From Clostridia bacterium (lineage in GTDB: Bacteria; Bacillota; Clostridia; Christensenellales; Aristaeellaceae): a stretch of DNA of 64,000 nucleotides. Under the pieces are notes generated by a model. That model was given only the letters and a program-made list of their open reading frames with translations. It was not told where the DNA came from and ran no database searches. Shown in pieces: positions 17,279 through 27,141 of the stretch. The stretch covers positions 1 to 64,000 of the forward strand of contig JAFUFB010000006.1 in the NCBI GenBank assembly GCA_017470145.1, in the 5' to 3' direction. How positions within the stretch are numbered: position 1 is the first letter of the stretch; each line of letters opens with the position of its first letter. The position numbers were made by a program, and so were the translations under genes.

Positions 17279-18808
17279 TTATCTGCAAACCGCGTAGAGG
17301 CCAAAGGTGTCCAGAATTTCCCGCTGCTGCTCCTGGGCTTCCCCCTCCGTCAGGATCCACAGATCTGCCCGCTCTATCTCCGCAAACTCGAAGCCTTCCA
17401 TCCGCTCCACCGTCTGCATGCCCGTTTCCAGATCAGTCTGAAAGACCGCGCTTTCCGCAAAGCGCTCCGGGGCGGGCGTAGTATAGAACAGGGCAAAAAT
17501 GTACGGCTGCCTCACCTGGGAGGTGATATACACCGTTTCCGGCGAAAGCTCCTCCGCCCGCGAAATCGCCTCTCCCAGACCCGGAAAATACTTATAATGG
17601 CCAGGGGCGGCAAACCGGGTGGAATAATTATAGCCAAAATACAGGAAGGAAAGCACCGCCACCGCCAGGGGCAGCGCCCGCCGAAGCTGCAGCTGATCCA
17701 TCAGCCAGAAGCCCCCCAGGGCGGAATAATAGATCATCGGAATCCAAACCATGTTCAGCCGATTGATGTTGCCATCAATCAGCGCACTGCACAGCGCCGC
17801 GCAGCCCAGCCAGCCCAGCATGGGCCATTCCCCGGGCCGTTTCCCCCGTTCCTGGATCGATCGAATGACGCCCAGCACCGCCAGGGGCAGCCCAAAGAAA
17901 TAAAGAATTCCCCCCTGCCAGAAGGGCAGCGCATTGTACTCCACCTGGTCATCCCCATTATGCAGGATTTCCAGGAAGGTCAGCACATTCTTCCGAACCA
18001 CGCCCAGCCCTCCGCCGCCTAAAATGCTGGTGGCGTTCTGTCTGGCGTCCACCAGCCGGGGCAGCGTCATTCCCAGGAGGCGCTTTTCCTCGCCCCCCAG
18101 GATATTCAGCGCCTGACAATAGGCAATGGGGAAAATCAGCAGCGAAAACAGCAGGAAGGACAGCACCGTCACCCCCGGCCGAAGGGATTTCCGCAGCCGA
18201 ATCACGCTCCACAGCAGGAAGGGCGGCAGGAAAAAGAAGGCCGTGCCATAGGCATAGGGCGCCAGCCCCAGGCAGAGGGCCGCGCCGAAGAGCGCTTTGG
18301 GCTTTTCCTCCGCCCGGGACAGGAAGAAGCAGGCCCCCATCAGCAGCGCCGGCAGCAAATTGCTTTCCAGGCCCCAGCGGCTGGCCATGATATGCCAGGG
18401 ATTGATGGCCAGCAGCCCCAGAGCCCACAGGCCAAATTTCTCCCCTCGAACCTTCCGGGCAAACCGCCACATGCCCCAGAGGGTCACGCAGCCCGCAATG
18501 GCATTGGGCAGCCGAAGGCTGAGGGGCCGCAGCCCCCACAACGCGATGAAGGGTATGGCCAGATAGCTCATCAGCACATTCTGCCCGCTGCCCCAGGAGA
18601 AGAACAGCACCGGCCAGCTTTTTCCATTTCGATCTATTCCCGCCTGCAGCAGCGCCCAGGCGTCATAGCCCGCGGAGGCCTCATCCTGATTCAGCCCATA
18701 GGGCAGCTTTTCCAGGAAAAGCAGGCGCAGCGTAAGCCCCAGGCAGAGCAGTCCCGCCGCCCAGAGCCAGCTTTTCTCCCGCCGGAAAAAGCGCGCATTC
18801 TTTCTCAT
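17279..18808 (-). CDS. ArnT/PMT-like glycosyltransferase (GT39 superfamily)
   Basis: A 509-residue membrane transferase of the GT39/ArnT superfamily. The diagnostic first-loop motif GLNQDEASAGYDAW sits where catalytic acidic residues are found in PMT and ArnT enzymes. Further marks are LPNAIAGCVTLWGMW, INPWHIMASRWGLESN and about ten spans, with a C-terminal soluble part (APGHYKYFPGL) on the outer face. The ATG overlaps the stop of the upstream gene (ATGA). It sits between the two related GT-C paralogues, so all three may build one side chain. Confidence 0.8.
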   Translation of the reverse strand: MRKNARFFRREKSWLWAAGLLCLGLTLRLLFLEKLPYGLNQDEASAGYDAWALLQAGIDRNGKSWPVLFFSWGSGQNVLMSYLAIPFIALWGLRPLSLRLPNAIAGCVTLWGMWRFARKVRGEKFGLWALGLLAINPWHIMASRWGLESNLLPALLMGACFFLSRAEEKPKALFGAALCLGLAPYAYGTAFFFLPPFLLWSVIRLRKSLRPGVTVLSFLLFSLLIFPIAYCQALNILGGEEKRLLGMTLPRLVDARQNATSILGGGGLGVVRKNVLTFLEILHNGDDQVEYNALPFWQGGILYFFGLPLAVLGVIRSIQERGKRPGEWPMLGWLGCAALCSALIDGNINRLNMVWIPMIYYSALGGFWLMDQLQLRRALPLAVAVLSFLYFGYNYSTRFAAPGHYKYFPGLGEAISRAEELSPETVYITSQVRQPYIFALFYTTPAPERFAESAVFQTDLETGMQTVERMEGFEFAEIERADLWILTEGEAQEQQREILDTFGLYAVCR

Positions 18809-20010
18809 CCTCTCTCCGCCTTTCCCGCCGTCATCCTCATTTCGGCGCCACCGATGGCCCGGGCCGCCACATAGGCTACGCCCAGATAGCAGGCGAGGTT
18901 GATCAGCGTCATTCCCTCCCAGGGCAACGGCACCTTAAAGAGGAGGCCACTGCCATACATCTCGGTTTCCAGAACCAGCTGTCCCAGGGCCACCGGCAGC
19001 AGCTTCGGCGCCACGAAACAGGCCATCAGGGTAAAGATCACCACGGGATAGGCATACCGGTCATGCATGGCCGGCAAGAAAAACACACAGCTATACAGCA
19101 TCCAGATGGCCATCAGCAGCAGGGTCTCCCGCTCTAGCTTTTTCCTTTGAATGGCCCATAGCATGATGCCCCCCAGCAGCATCACCGTCACCGCCAGGCA
19201 CAGCACATGCAGCTCCTGATAGCGATCCGAGCCATCGGAGGGGATGTTTTTTACCAGCAGCAGCCAGAAGGAAGGATAATTCCAGGCGATGCGGGGATCC
19301 TCCACCACCACCTGATCCCGATACACGGAGAACAGCGCGCTCAGAGGCCGCCCCTGCAGCAAAGCCCCCAGGCTGAACACCACGATGGGCACCAGCGCCA
19401 GCAGAAAATGCCAGAGGGAAATCTTTCTGCTCCAAACATAGTAGAACAGCAGGAAGGGCAGGAAGAACAGCGCCTGCAGCTTGAAGGCGAAGGAGCAGCC
19501 ATAGGCCAAGAAAGCGGCCACCGATTTTTCCCGCATCAGCAGCACAAAGGCGACTACCATAAAGCAGGTGAAAATGGAATCGCACTGCCCCCAGGCGGCA
19601 GAATTCATCAGCACCGCAGGCAGCATGACCGTCGCTACATAGGCCGCAGCAGCCCTGGCTTTGCTCCCTGTCAGGTCCCGGACCCCCACCGCCACCGCGA
19701 TAGCCATCAGATAGTCAAACAGGATGGACAGGCCCTTGTAAGCATAAATGGGAAGAATCGGCAGATAAGTCATCAGGGCGATCACCGTCTGGTAGGGGAT
19801 ATTGTAATTCCCCACCTGCTGGGATAGTGCTCCCAAACCTTCCCATCGCATCCCCTCGTACCAGGGCAGCAGGCAGTTCTGCATGTCCCCGCTGACAATC
19901 GTTCGCAGCCCAAAGCGAGCGTACATGGACAGCAGCGTAGATACGGCCACAAACAGCTTCCACCGGTGCCGAAGGATGAAGTCCCAAAACCTTTTCTCCG
20001 CCTGGGTCAC
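18805..20010 (-). CDS. GT-C glycosyltransferase-like membrane protein (paralogue pair 2)
   Basis: A 401-residue paralogue of the protein at 16037-17233: RHRWKLFVAVSTLLSMYARF, an acidic loop SGDMQNCLLPWYEG, NSAAWGQCDSIFTCFM, AFKLQALFFLPFLLFYYVWS and LPAMHDRYAYP. About nine membrane spans. It begins at a GTG that overlaps the acyltransferase stop. Likely a polyprenyl-phosphate-sugar-dependent transferase; sugar and acceptor unknown. Confidence 0.75.
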   Translation of the reverse strand: MTQAEKRFWDFILRHRWKLFVAVSTLLSMYARFGLRTIVSGDMQNCLLPWYEGMRWEGLGALSQQVGNYNIPYQTVIALMTYLPILPIYAYKGLSILFDYLMAIAVAVGVRDLTGSKARAAAAYVATVMLPAVLMNSAAWGQCDSIFTCFMVVAFVLLMREKSVAAFLAYGCSFAFKLQALFFLPFLLFYYVWSRKISLWHFLLALVPIVVFSLGALLQGRPLSALFSVYRDQVVVEDPRIAWNYPSFWLLLVKNIPSDGSDRYQELHVLCLAVTVMLLGGIMLWAIQRKKLERETLLLMAIWMLYSCVFFLPAMHDRYAYPVVIFTLMACFVAPKLLPVALGQLVLETEMYGSGLLFKVPLPWEGMTLINLACYLGVAYVAARAIGGAEMRMTAGKAERG

Positions 20011-21140
20011 GCGCCTCGCCTCCCCTCTTCCGTTTCTTCCTCAAACAGCCGGTTCCACTTTCGGTCAATGGCGCCAGCCACCCGCCCCACCCAGGGCATA
20101 TACCGTTTCTCCAGCAAATGCTGTCGCGCCAGCTCAATCAGGGTACACACCACCAGCACCGCGCTTACCTCTCCCAGGAACCGCAGGAAGAGGGTGGGAT
20201 CCGCCCCATGATCCATGTTATGGAACAGATCCAGCCAGAGGAAATAGCGAACATAGGAATGGTCATGAATCAGATAGACGCCAAACATGGCGGAAGCAAT
20301 GGTATTGATCACGGGGCTGGGTTTGACCCGCAGGCGACTGAATCCCACGAACAGCAGCACCGAAATCATCAGCAGCGGCACCCTTTGAATTTCATAGAAA
20401 TAGAACCGGTTCTTCTCCAGATAGGCCGACCGGGCGCCCAGCCCCGTCAAGACCAGCACCGAAAGATAGGTCAGCGCCACGCAAGCCCCCGACAGAGCAA
20501 TCCATTTCCCCGCGGAGAGGCGGATCTGCAGGCCATAGCGCCTGAGATACCCGCCCAGGGCATAGAGGCACATAAACCATAACAGATGGTTACCCTCGAA
20601 GGCTTGGCCCGTCAGCGTCGGCATCACGCTCCAGCAAAGCAAGACCAGCGCCAACAGCCCCTGGTACTGCTTTCGGGAGAGGGGCCTGAGCAGCCTGTTG
20701 AGATAGGGGGAAAGCAGTGCCAACACAAAATAGGTGCTGGCGAACCACCACTGCATGAAGGAAACGGGCAGCACCCGCCGGATGATCTCCCCGAGGGCCA
20801 GCGGCGCCCGCCCCATGGCCACGAAGGAAAAATAAATCGCCATGGAATAAAAGATTAGCTGCAGCCATAGCTGAATCAGCTTTCCCGTCTTGCGCCCCTT
20901 CGATTCTATCCGGAAGTATCCGGACAGGAGGACGAACACATTTACGCTGATGTTTCCGCCAATTTCAAACAGCTCCACCCAAAGCCTGTTTCCGCTGAGC
21001 TGCCCCTGAGGGAATTCATATCCGCTGTGGGAGCCAAAATGGCCCGCCACGATCAGGATCATGGCCAAAATCCGCAGCAGCTCGAAATTGGACTCCCGTA
21101 CCGCTGGCTTTTTCGCCCCATCGGTTTGCCTCTGCGCCAT
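20007..21140 (-). CDS. acyltransferase-3 family membrane protein (OafA/YrhL-like)
   Basis: A 377-residue integral-membrane acyltransferase of the acyltransferase-3 family, members of which O-acetylate surface polysaccharides. The family signature is at the start: SNFELLRILAMILIVAGHFG with the conserved His, then FVLLSGYF about 75 residues in. Ten or so membrane spans follow, with QWWFASTYFVLAL and GVYLIHDHSYVR near the end. It overlaps YfhO upstream by one base and the GT-C gene downstream by four. Probable role: O-acetylation of the surface polymer made by this locus. Confidence 0.85.
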   Translation of the reverse strand: MAQRQTDGAKKPAVRESNFELLRILAMILIVAGHFGSHSGYEFPQGQLSGNRLWVELFEIGGNISVNVFVLLSGYFRIESKGRKTGKLIQLWLQLIFYSMAIYFSFVAMGRAPLALGEIIRRVLPVSFMQWWFASTYFVLALLSPYLNRLLRPLSRKQYQGLLALVLLCWSVMPTLTGQAFEGNHLLWFMCLYALGGYLRRYGLQIRLSAGKWIALSGACVALTYLSVLVLTGLGARSAYLEKNRFYFYEIQRVPLLMISVLLFVGFSRLRVKPSPVINTIASAMFGVYLIHDHSYVRYFLWLDLFHNMDHGADPTLFLRFLGEVSAVLVVCTLIELARQHLLEKRYMPWVGRVAGAIDRKWNRLFEEETEEGRRGA

Positions 21141-23386
21141 TATCCTTCACCTCCCTGGGCTTGGCCCCGCAGGCCATTTCTCCTCCGCCGCTCCTGCAGT
21201 AAAAAGAGCACAAAGAGCAGCGAGCACACCGCGGACAACGTCATCCCGGCCCTGAAGCCTGGGGTTTGATAAGTAAAGGTAACGCTGTGCTCCCCCGCCG
21301 GCACGAAAAGAACCATCATCCCGCCGGAATCCAGAATCTGCTGCCTTTCGCCATCCACCTGTGCCATCCAGCCCTGATCATAGGGCACGGTGAAATAAAC
21401 ATACCGCGCCTGATCCCAGGCCGTGCGGCAGCGAAACCCGTCCCCAGTCCGTACAAAATCTCCTACGGCGTTCTTCACCGTCCGGCGAATGCTCTCCTCT
21501 GGATCGAGGTCCGTAAACTCCGCGGCCTGCATCCTGGGTGTATTCTTCTCCCGCAAGGATGCTTCCATTGCTTCCTCAGCCACAAAGGCATTCATCAGCA
21601 CCACTGGCCGCTCCTCCCGGGGAAGAGCCCGCAAATCCTGCTCCCGAATCCACCAGTCCACCGCAAAGCCGATGGGGCAGGCCTCCCGCTCCGAAAGAAA
21701 ATATTCTCTTCCCTCCTGCCCCCATCGCCAGGCAGCATCCTCCGGAGGGGCTCCCTCCTGCACTTCGTACTTCGCCCCCAGCAGCTCCGGTAGCCAGGGC
21801 AGAATTCGCCCGCTGGTGTTGCTGACAAAATAGCAATCCATCAGCTGATTGAAGCGATAGCTGCCGTTCTCCGCCGTGGAGGAGAAGGCACCGTATCCTC
21901 CGGCGTTTCCCGTCATCATCAGCAGGTTCTCCGCCGAGGCGAAGCGGTACTGCGGGTCCGGCGTCTCCAACTGCAGGCCCACCTCATAATCCTGCCGCAC
22001 CTTTTCCGCCGACCACTCCTGGGCCCGATAGGCATACAGGGTCATCCCGGTCGTACCCGCACAAAAGACGCATGTCAGCCCCAGCAACAGCCATTTAGAG
22101 GGATGTCGTCTCAGCAGAAGCAGTAGCAGGAGCGCTCCCAGGGCGCCTATGCCCAGCTGCAGCCGGAGGCGAAGGCCATCATAGATATGAATTCCGCTCT
22201 CCTCCCGATGCGCCAGCAGCCACAGGGCTGCTGAAAAAAGGGCGATCATTCCCAGCTGGATCCAGATCCCCCGCCGGACGGGGTAATCCTCCAGCCGCTC
22301 CAATACCTTCCCCGTCGCCAGGGCCATCATCAGCGTCCACATGAACCACCAGCGCTGATAAACTCCCGTCAGCAAAAGAAAGATGCCATTTCCCAGCGGG
22401 AAAAAGGACAGCACCGCCAGCAAAAGCAGCAGCCTCCCCAGGCCATCCCTTTTGCGCAGCACATACGCCAAAGCCAGCGCGACGCCAAAAAGCGGCAGAT
22501 AAGCGGAGGTGGAATCGAAATTATACTGCTGCACCGCCGACAGGCTCTCCATCGTGTCCCCCGGCAGTAAAATCCCCTTCAGAATGTGCAGCAGATCTGC
22601 CGGTGAATAAAAGATTTTAGAAAGGGATAGGCTGACACCGCTTCTTTCGCTGCCTGCGACATAAATCATGCTGGGCAAAAACAGGATGCCTGCCATACAG
22701 ACACCCCACGCCCCGCAGAACAGGCACCCCATCGCTTTTCTGCCTGCCTTGCGCAGATCCGTCCTGCCCCACAGGCGAAAAACGAAGTATAGAATCAAAA
22801 AAACCGTTTCCTGCAGGAAGAAGAAATAATTGACCAGGCAATTCAAAAACGCCGCGAAAATAAAGCCCGACTTTCGATCCTCTGTCAAATATTCCTCCAA
22901 GCCCACTAGCAGCAAGGGAAAGAAGGCCACCACATCATGGAAGTGATAAAACATCAGATTTGTCGCCTGGAATCCGGAGAAAGTGTACAGCAGCGCACCG
23001 ATCACCGCTGTATCATTCCGTGTCAGCCGCCGCAGATATGCATAGCTCGTCGCGGCGGCCGTCATATACTTCAGAATGAATATGCCCCCCACCAGCGCGG
23101 GAAAGCTCTCCTTAGGGAAAAGCAGCGTGATCCAAAAAAAGGGGCTGCCCAGGTTATAGAAGCTAAATGTCGTCACCAGGGACGCGCCTAAATCCACGCC
23201 CCATAGCCAGGAGGCACCGGAATGAATGCCTTCCCAGGCCGCCGCCGCGAAGGGAAGCTGCTGCTCGTTAAAGTCCGCCACCAGCGTAAAGAATCCCTCG
23301 CTCTGCCAGATCGCCCATCCAAAGGTGAGCAGACCGATGAGCGCAGCGCAGGCCACCGTCACTGTCAATCCTTTTCGTCTGCTCAT
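21140..23386 (-). CDS. YfhO-family membrane protein
   Basis: A 748-residue polytopic protein of the YfhO family. Marks are GWAIWQSEGFFTLVADFNEQ, the DLGASLVTTFSFYNLGSPFF segment of the first outer loop, 12 or more spans, and a C-terminal outer domain ending RYVYFTVPYDQGWMAQVDG. YfhO of Bacillus subtilis and YfhO-like proteins in Listeria act in glycosylation of lipoteichoic or wall teichoic acid, so a role in adding sugars to a surface polymer fits this locus. Second span region contains a GIFILKYMTAAATSYAYLRR segment. Confidence 0.85.
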   Translation of the reverse strand: MSRRKGLTVTVACAALIGLLTFGWAIWQSEGFFTLVADFNEQQLPFAAAAWEGIHSGASWLWGVDLGASLVTTFSFYNLGSPFFWITLLFPKESFPALVGGIFILKYMTAAATSYAYLRRLTRNDTAVIGALLYTFSGFQATNLMFYHFHDVVAFFPLLLVGLEEYLTEDRKSGFIFAAFLNCLVNYFFFLQETVFLILYFVFRLWGRTDLRKAGRKAMGCLFCGAWGVCMAGILFLPSMIYVAGSERSGVSLSLSKIFYSPADLLHILKGILLPGDTMESLSAVQQYNFDSTSAYLPLFGVALALAYVLRKRDGLGRLLLLLAVLSFFPLGNGIFLLLTGVYQRWWFMWTLMMALATGKVLERLEDYPVRRGIWIQLGMIALFSAALWLLAHREESGIHIYDGLRLRLQLGIGALGALLLLLLLRRHPSKWLLLGLTCVFCAGTTGMTLYAYRAQEWSAEKVRQDYEVGLQLETPDPQYRFASAENLLMMTGNAGGYGAFSSTAENGSYRFNQLMDCYFVSNTSGRILPWLPELLGAKYEVQEGAPPEDAAWRWGQEGREYFLSEREACPIGFAVDWWIREQDLRALPREERPVVLMNAFVAEEAMEASLREKNTPRMQAAEFTDLDPEESIRRTVKNAVGDFVRTGDGFRCRTAWDQARYVYFTVPYDQGWMAQVDGERQQILDSGGMMVLFVPAGEHSVTFTYQTPGFRAGMTLSAVCSLLFVLFLLQERRRRNGLRGQAQGGEG

Positions 23387-23437
23387 GACTCCCTTTCTCC
23401 TATGGGATGATTCCTTCCCTTCGGCGCCATTTCAAAT

Positions 23438-23872
23438 TCATTTCTTTTTCCGAAACACCAGCAGCTTGCTGAACACATAATTTGCAATGATGATGATAAC
23501 CTGGGCCACCAGCTTCACAATTCGATCATTGATCCCCAGGGCGGTCACCCCCAGCCACATGATTCCCATCTCCATCAGCAGCGTGGTGACCCGGGAAAGC
23601 ACAAACTTCCCCGCCTCCTTCAGCCTGTTCTGCTCCTGGCTGAAGAAGACATACCGCCGATTGGTGAAATAAGCAAAGGTCACCGCGCAAATCCAGGAAA
23701 TCACGTTGGCCGCCTGCAGCTGCAGGGAGTTTTCCGGGTTCAGAAAGGTCGCCGTGCAAAGCCAGTATACCGCCAGGCTGACCACCGTGGTCAGCCCGCC
23801 CACGATCAGATAATTGATCTGTTCCCGATATGCGCTGTAAATCGCCTGGCACTTCTTCCATAAAGCTTTCAA
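23438..23872 (-). CDS. GtrA-family membrane protein (first copy)
   Basis: A 144-residue protein with four membrane spans, of the GtrA family, whose members are thought to flip polyprenyl-phosphate sugars to the outer face. Marks are INYLIVGGLTTVVSLAVYWL and the conserved FAYFTNRRYVF. Starts at TTG 23872. It would serve the GT-C enzymes encoded downstream in the same operon. A second GtrA lies at 29100-29555. Confidence 0.85.
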   Translation of the reverse strand: MKALWKKCQAIYSAYREQINYLIVGGLTTVVSLAVYWLCTATFLNPENSLQLQAANVISWICAVTFAYFTNRRYVFFSQEQNRLKEAGKFVLSRVTTLLMEMGIMWLGVTALGINDRIVKLVAQVIIIIANYVFSKLLVFRKKK

Positions 23873-23884
23873 TCCAACAACCCC

Positions 23885-25324
23885 TTACTCGCCCATCAGC
23901 ACTTCAAAGATTCCCAGCTCTGTCATGTCATCCATCAGCGTCTGGCAGGCGGAGGTCGGAATCCCGATCAAAAATTGCATCACTCCCCGGGTTAAGGGCC
24001 GAACCAGATCGGGCAGAAATGCATTTATTTTTACATCATTGGAAACGAACAGGTCCAGCGCCTTCTCCACCCAAGCCAGGGAGGTGTCTTCCAGCTGCAC
24101 GTTTCCCTCCAAGGGCAGAAGCTCCCCTTCCAGGGTCAGCATCACCGCCCCGATCTCCATCTCCACCGTGGGCTTTCGCAGCTCGATTTTTACATGACCA
24201 TTCCGCTCTCCCGACAGAATGCAGGCCACCCCCACGTTGGGCAGCAGCCCCCCCGTCAGGTTTACGCTCAACAGGGAGTAACAATCCGTGGGCCAGGTTT
24301 CGGGCAAGGAAACCAGGGAGGCTTCCAGGTTCACAATATTCTGCAGCTGCCCTTCCCCCAGCAGCTGGGCCCGCAAATGCCCGGACACGCTATCGTTCTC
24401 GCGGAATGTTTCCAGGGAATACACCGGCAGATAGCCAATCTTCATCCAGGGCAGGCTCACCTTCTCCGTCACGCCCTGGTCCGTAATGGTTTCCGTATAG
24501 ATATCCCCACTGGCGGTGCGCCAGGTGGTGGTGCCATTTTCCCGAACAATTTGGAATTCCTGCTCCTGGAAAACCTGTTCCAGGACATATTCCGGAACCG
24601 CCTGCACAATCGCCCGGAAGGACTCCTCCACCTCCTTGTTTTTACAAAGGGCATCCACCAGCGTCAAGAACAGCTCATCCTCGTTGAGTCGGAATTGCAG
24701 GCAATCGTAAAGATACCTCACCCACATTTCCGGAATCACGCCGTTTTCATCCTCCGTGGCCAGGACAAATTGCAGATTTTCGATGATCAGATGCATCGCG
24801 TATTTCCAGCTGTAGGGATAAGCCAGGGCCACATACTGCAGGGGGATCCCTAAATGCTCGGACATCTTTGAACAGAAGGCCAGCATAGAGTAGCAGTTGA
24901 GCAAGATCATCTGGTCTCCAAACAGGCTGGACTTCAGAAATATCTGTTCCTCCGTGCCCAAGAGGCGCACCTCGACCGTGCCTGCAGTATAGTTCACCGG
25001 AATCACCGAAAGCTTTAACTCAAAGATTTCTTCCTCCAGCGCCCGGACAAACGTGCCCTGAAACCGCAAAGCCTGTAACAGGTCCACATAGCCCGTCATC
25101 CGCGCCTGAAGCTTCGCGGAAAAGGCCTCCGGATGCAGCCGCAGGGTGAAATCAAAGGAATACCCCTCCCCGGGAATCATCCTGATTTCTTCCTCCGCCG
25201 CCTCCGCAGCCCCCAGACTGGCTTTCACCCGGGAGGAAGCCTCCTTGTCCACTTTCTCCGCCCCCGCGGGGCAGAAGCCCACGAGCATACACAGCACCAT
25301 CATCAGGGAAATCAGCCTCTTCAC
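23885..25324 (-). CDS. exported protein of unknown function, first gene of the polysaccharide operon
   Basis: A 479-residue protein without a family I recognise. I chose the GTG at 25324 because AAGGAGG lies 10 bases before it and the product then begins with a clean type I signal peptide (VKRLISLMMVLCMLVGFC, cleavage likely after PAGA). Earlier in-frame ATGs have no such support. The mature part is soluble, acidic and mixed alpha/beta, with few cysteines and no membrane span or lipobox. It heads the nine-gene operon, 12 bases before gtrA, so it may bind, modify or sense the polymer outside the cell, but that is only context. Confidence 0.72.
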   Translation of the reverse strand: MKRLISLMMVLCMLVGFCPAGAEKVDKEASSRVKASLGAAEAAEEEIRMIPGEGYSFDFTLRLHPEAFSAKLQARMTGYVDLLQALRFQGTFVRALEEEIFELKLSVIPVNYTAGTVEVRLLGTEEQIFLKSSLFGDQMILLNCYSMLAFCSKMSEHLGIPLQYVALAYPYSWKYAMHLIIENLQFVLATEDENGVIPEMWVRYLYDCLQFRLNEDELFLTLVDALCKNKEVEESFRAIVQAVPEYVLEQVFQEQEFQIVRENGTTTWRTASGDIYTETITDQGVTEKVSLPWMKIGYLPVYSLETFRENDSVSGHLRAQLLGEGQLQNIVNLEASLVSLPETWPTDCYSLLSVNLTGGLLPNVGVACILSGERNGHVKIELRKPTVEMEIGAVMLTLEGELLPLEGNVQLEDTSLAWVEKALDLFVSNDVKINAFLPDLVRPLTRGVMQFLIGIPTSACQTLMDDMTELGIFEVLMGE

Positions 25325-25409
25325 CCGTCCGACGCCTCCTTCTTCTTCTACAAATTCATGATACTCCTCTTTCCTGCTTTCCGCAAGCATCGCCGGAGGA
25401 AGAGTTTGG

Positions 25410-25438
25410 TTGAAAGGCACCGGGAAACAAGGTATAAT
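25410..25438 (+). promoter_or_regulatory. strong sigma-A promoter for the amino-sugar/GT2 operon
   Basis: TTGAAA (25410-25415), a 17-base spacer and a perfect TATAAT (25433-25438), about 105 bases before the TTG start at 25543. Confidence 0.7.
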
Positions 25439-25479
25439 ACCCCTGTAGCCCGGGCAGGGCGTTTTTCCGGAGAAAGAAA

Positions 25480-25508
25480 TTGCGGAATGCCTGAAAAAGG
25501 GGTATCAT
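25480..25508 (+). promoter_or_regulatory. second, weaker promoter candidate for the same operon
   Basis: TTGCGG (25480-25485), a 17-base spacer and TATCAT (25503-25508), 35 bases before the start at 25543. It would make a tandem promoter with the one at 25410-25438. Confidence 0.4.
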
Positions 25509-25542
25509 AGGGAAACTTGGACGATGCGGGGAGGGATAGCTG

Positions 25543-25953
25543 TTGAAGATCACGACCTTTGATTTCGAGGAGCATGGCGATGATCGGGGGATTCTGATCT
25601 CTCTGGAGGAGAACAAAAATATCCCCTTCGACATTCATCGTTGCTACTTTATGTATAACACTCAGCCGGGGGTTCGCCGGGGGTTCCATGCCCATAAGAC
25701 ACTGCGGCAGGTGCTGGTCTGTGTCCGGGGCAGCTGCAAAATCCTCCTGGACGACGGGACGGAAAAACAGGTGGTTCCCCTGGACCAGCCCAACAAGGGG
25801 CTGTATATCACCGCCAATACCTGGCGGGAGATGTTCGACTTTTCGGAGGACGCGGTGCTAATGGTGCTGGCAGATCAACTGTACGACGAGGCGGACTACA
25901 TTCGGAATTATGACGCCTTTCTGGCGCATGTGAGCAAGAAATCGGAGGAGTGA
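25543..25953 (+). CDS. dTDP-4-oxo-6-deoxyhexose 3,4-ketoisomerase (FdtA/QdtA, WxcM-like cupin)
   Basis: A 136-residue single-domain cupin of the FdtA/QdtA/WxcM family, which moves the keto group of dTDP-4-keto-6-deoxyglucose from C4 to C3 so that an aminotransferase can act. The key histidines H49 and H51 (RGFHAHK) have the same numbering as in FdtA. The start is TTG at 25543 with GGGGAGGG 7 bases before. It is followed three bases later by a DegT aminotransferase, so together they make dTDP-3-amino-3,6-dideoxyhexose. Whether the product has gluco (Qui3N) or galacto (Fuc3N) configuration cannot be read from the sequence. Confidence 0.88.
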   Translation: MKITTFDFEEHGDDRGILISLEENKNIPFDIHRCYFMYNTQPGVRRGFHAHKTLRQVLVCVRGSCKILLDDGTEKQVVPLDQPNKGLYITANTWREMFDFSEDAVLMVLADQLYDEADYIRNYDAFLAHVSKKSEE

Positions 25954-25956
25954 AGG

Positions 25957-27054
25957 GTGAACGGAGTGCAGGTTCCCTATACAGATTTCGCGAAAATGCA
26001 TGATCCCCTTCGGGGGGAGCTGGACGCCGCCTGGAAACGGGTGATGGACCAGGAATGGTTCATCGGCGGCGCGGAAGATCAGGCCTTTGAAGAGGAATTT
26101 GCCGCCCTTTGCGGCGCTAAATTTTGCGTGGGCGTGGGCAACGGGCTGGACGCGCTGCGGCTGATTCTGCTGGCAGCTGGCGTCCAAGAGGGAGACGAGG
26201 TGCTGGTGCCCGCCAACACCTTTATCGCCAGCGCCCTGGCTATTTCCTATGTAGGGGCCAGGCCGGTGCTGGTGGATCCGGACCAGGAGACGGCCCTGAT
26301 TACCCCCCAGGAGGCGGAGAAGCATATTACGGAGAAGACGAAGGCCATCATGCCGGTGCATCTCTACGGGCGTATGGCGGAGATGGAGGGCTTTGCGGAT
26401 TTGGCGGCCCGGCATCACCTGCTGCTGGTGGAAGACGCGGCCCAGGCCCATGGGGCCCTGCGACAGGGAAAGGGTCCGGCGGCCTGGGGGCTGGCGGCGG
26501 GATATTCCTTCTATCCTGGGAAAAACCTGGGAGCCCTGGGGGACGCCGGCGCGGTGATCACCAACGATCCGGAGCTTGCCCGGCGGGTTCGCGCTCTGAG
26601 CAATTACGGCTCCGAAGTCAAGTATCATCACGAGTGGGCCGGGGTCAATTCCCGGCTGGACGAGGTGCAGGCCGCCCTGCTGCGGGTCAAGCTGCCCCAT
26701 CTACCAGCGTGGACGGCGGAGAGGCGGCGGATCGCCGCGGCCTACGAAGCCGGGATTCAGAATCCGAAGATTCGCCTGCTGCGGCAAGCGGAGGGAAACG
26801 TATACCATGTTTTCCCGGTATTTACGCAGGAGCGGGATGCACTGCAAAAGCATTTGGAGCAGGCGGGGATTCACTGCCTGATTCATTATCCCATCCCTGT
26901 GCATCTGCAGCAGGCCTACGCAGACTTGGGGTACCGCCGGGGGGATTTCCCGGTGGCGGAAGAACTGGCGGAGACGGAGCTGAGCCTGCCGCTGTATCCG
27001 GGGATGACGGAGGAGCAAATTCAGCACGTCATCCAGCAGGTCAACAGCTTTTGA
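25957..27054 (+). CDS. DegT/DnrJ/EryC1 sugar aminotransferase (FdtB/QdtB-like)
   Basis: A 365-residue PLP-dependent aminotransferase of nucleotide sugars. The PLP lysine is K189 in [17 protein letters not shown], and [10 protein letters not shown] holds the conserved aspartate that contacts the cofactor. Starting at GTG 25957, it lies directly after the ketoisomerase, so it most likely aminates the 3-keto sugar to give a 3-amino-3,6-dideoxyhexose on dTDP. No N-acetyltransferase of the FdtC type is adjacent. The sugar probably enters the surface polymer of this locus. Confidence 0.92.
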   Translation: MNGVQVPYTDFAKMHDPLRGELDAAWKRVMDQEWFIGGAEDQAFEEEFAALCGAKFCVGVGNGLDALRLILLAAGVQEGDEVLVPANTFIASALAISYVGARPVLVDPDQETALITPQEAEKHITEKTKAIMPVHLYGRMAEMEGFADLAARHHLLLVEDAAQAHGALRQGKGPAAWGLAAGYSFYPGKNLGALGDAGAVITNDPELARRVRALSNYGSEVKYHHEWAGVNSRLDEVQAALLRVKLPHLPAWTAERRRIAAAYEAGIQNPKIRLLRQAEGNVYHVFPVFTQERDALQKHLEQAGIHCLIHYPIPVHLQQAYADLGYRRGDFPVAEELAETELSLPLYPGMTEEQIQHVIQQVNSF

Positions 27055-27141
27055 GCAGAACAGGGGAACAGCTGAGCCTTCGGGAGAGAAATTTCCGAGG
27101 GTTTGGGGGACAACAGTTACAAAACGGGGAGGAAACAGGAC

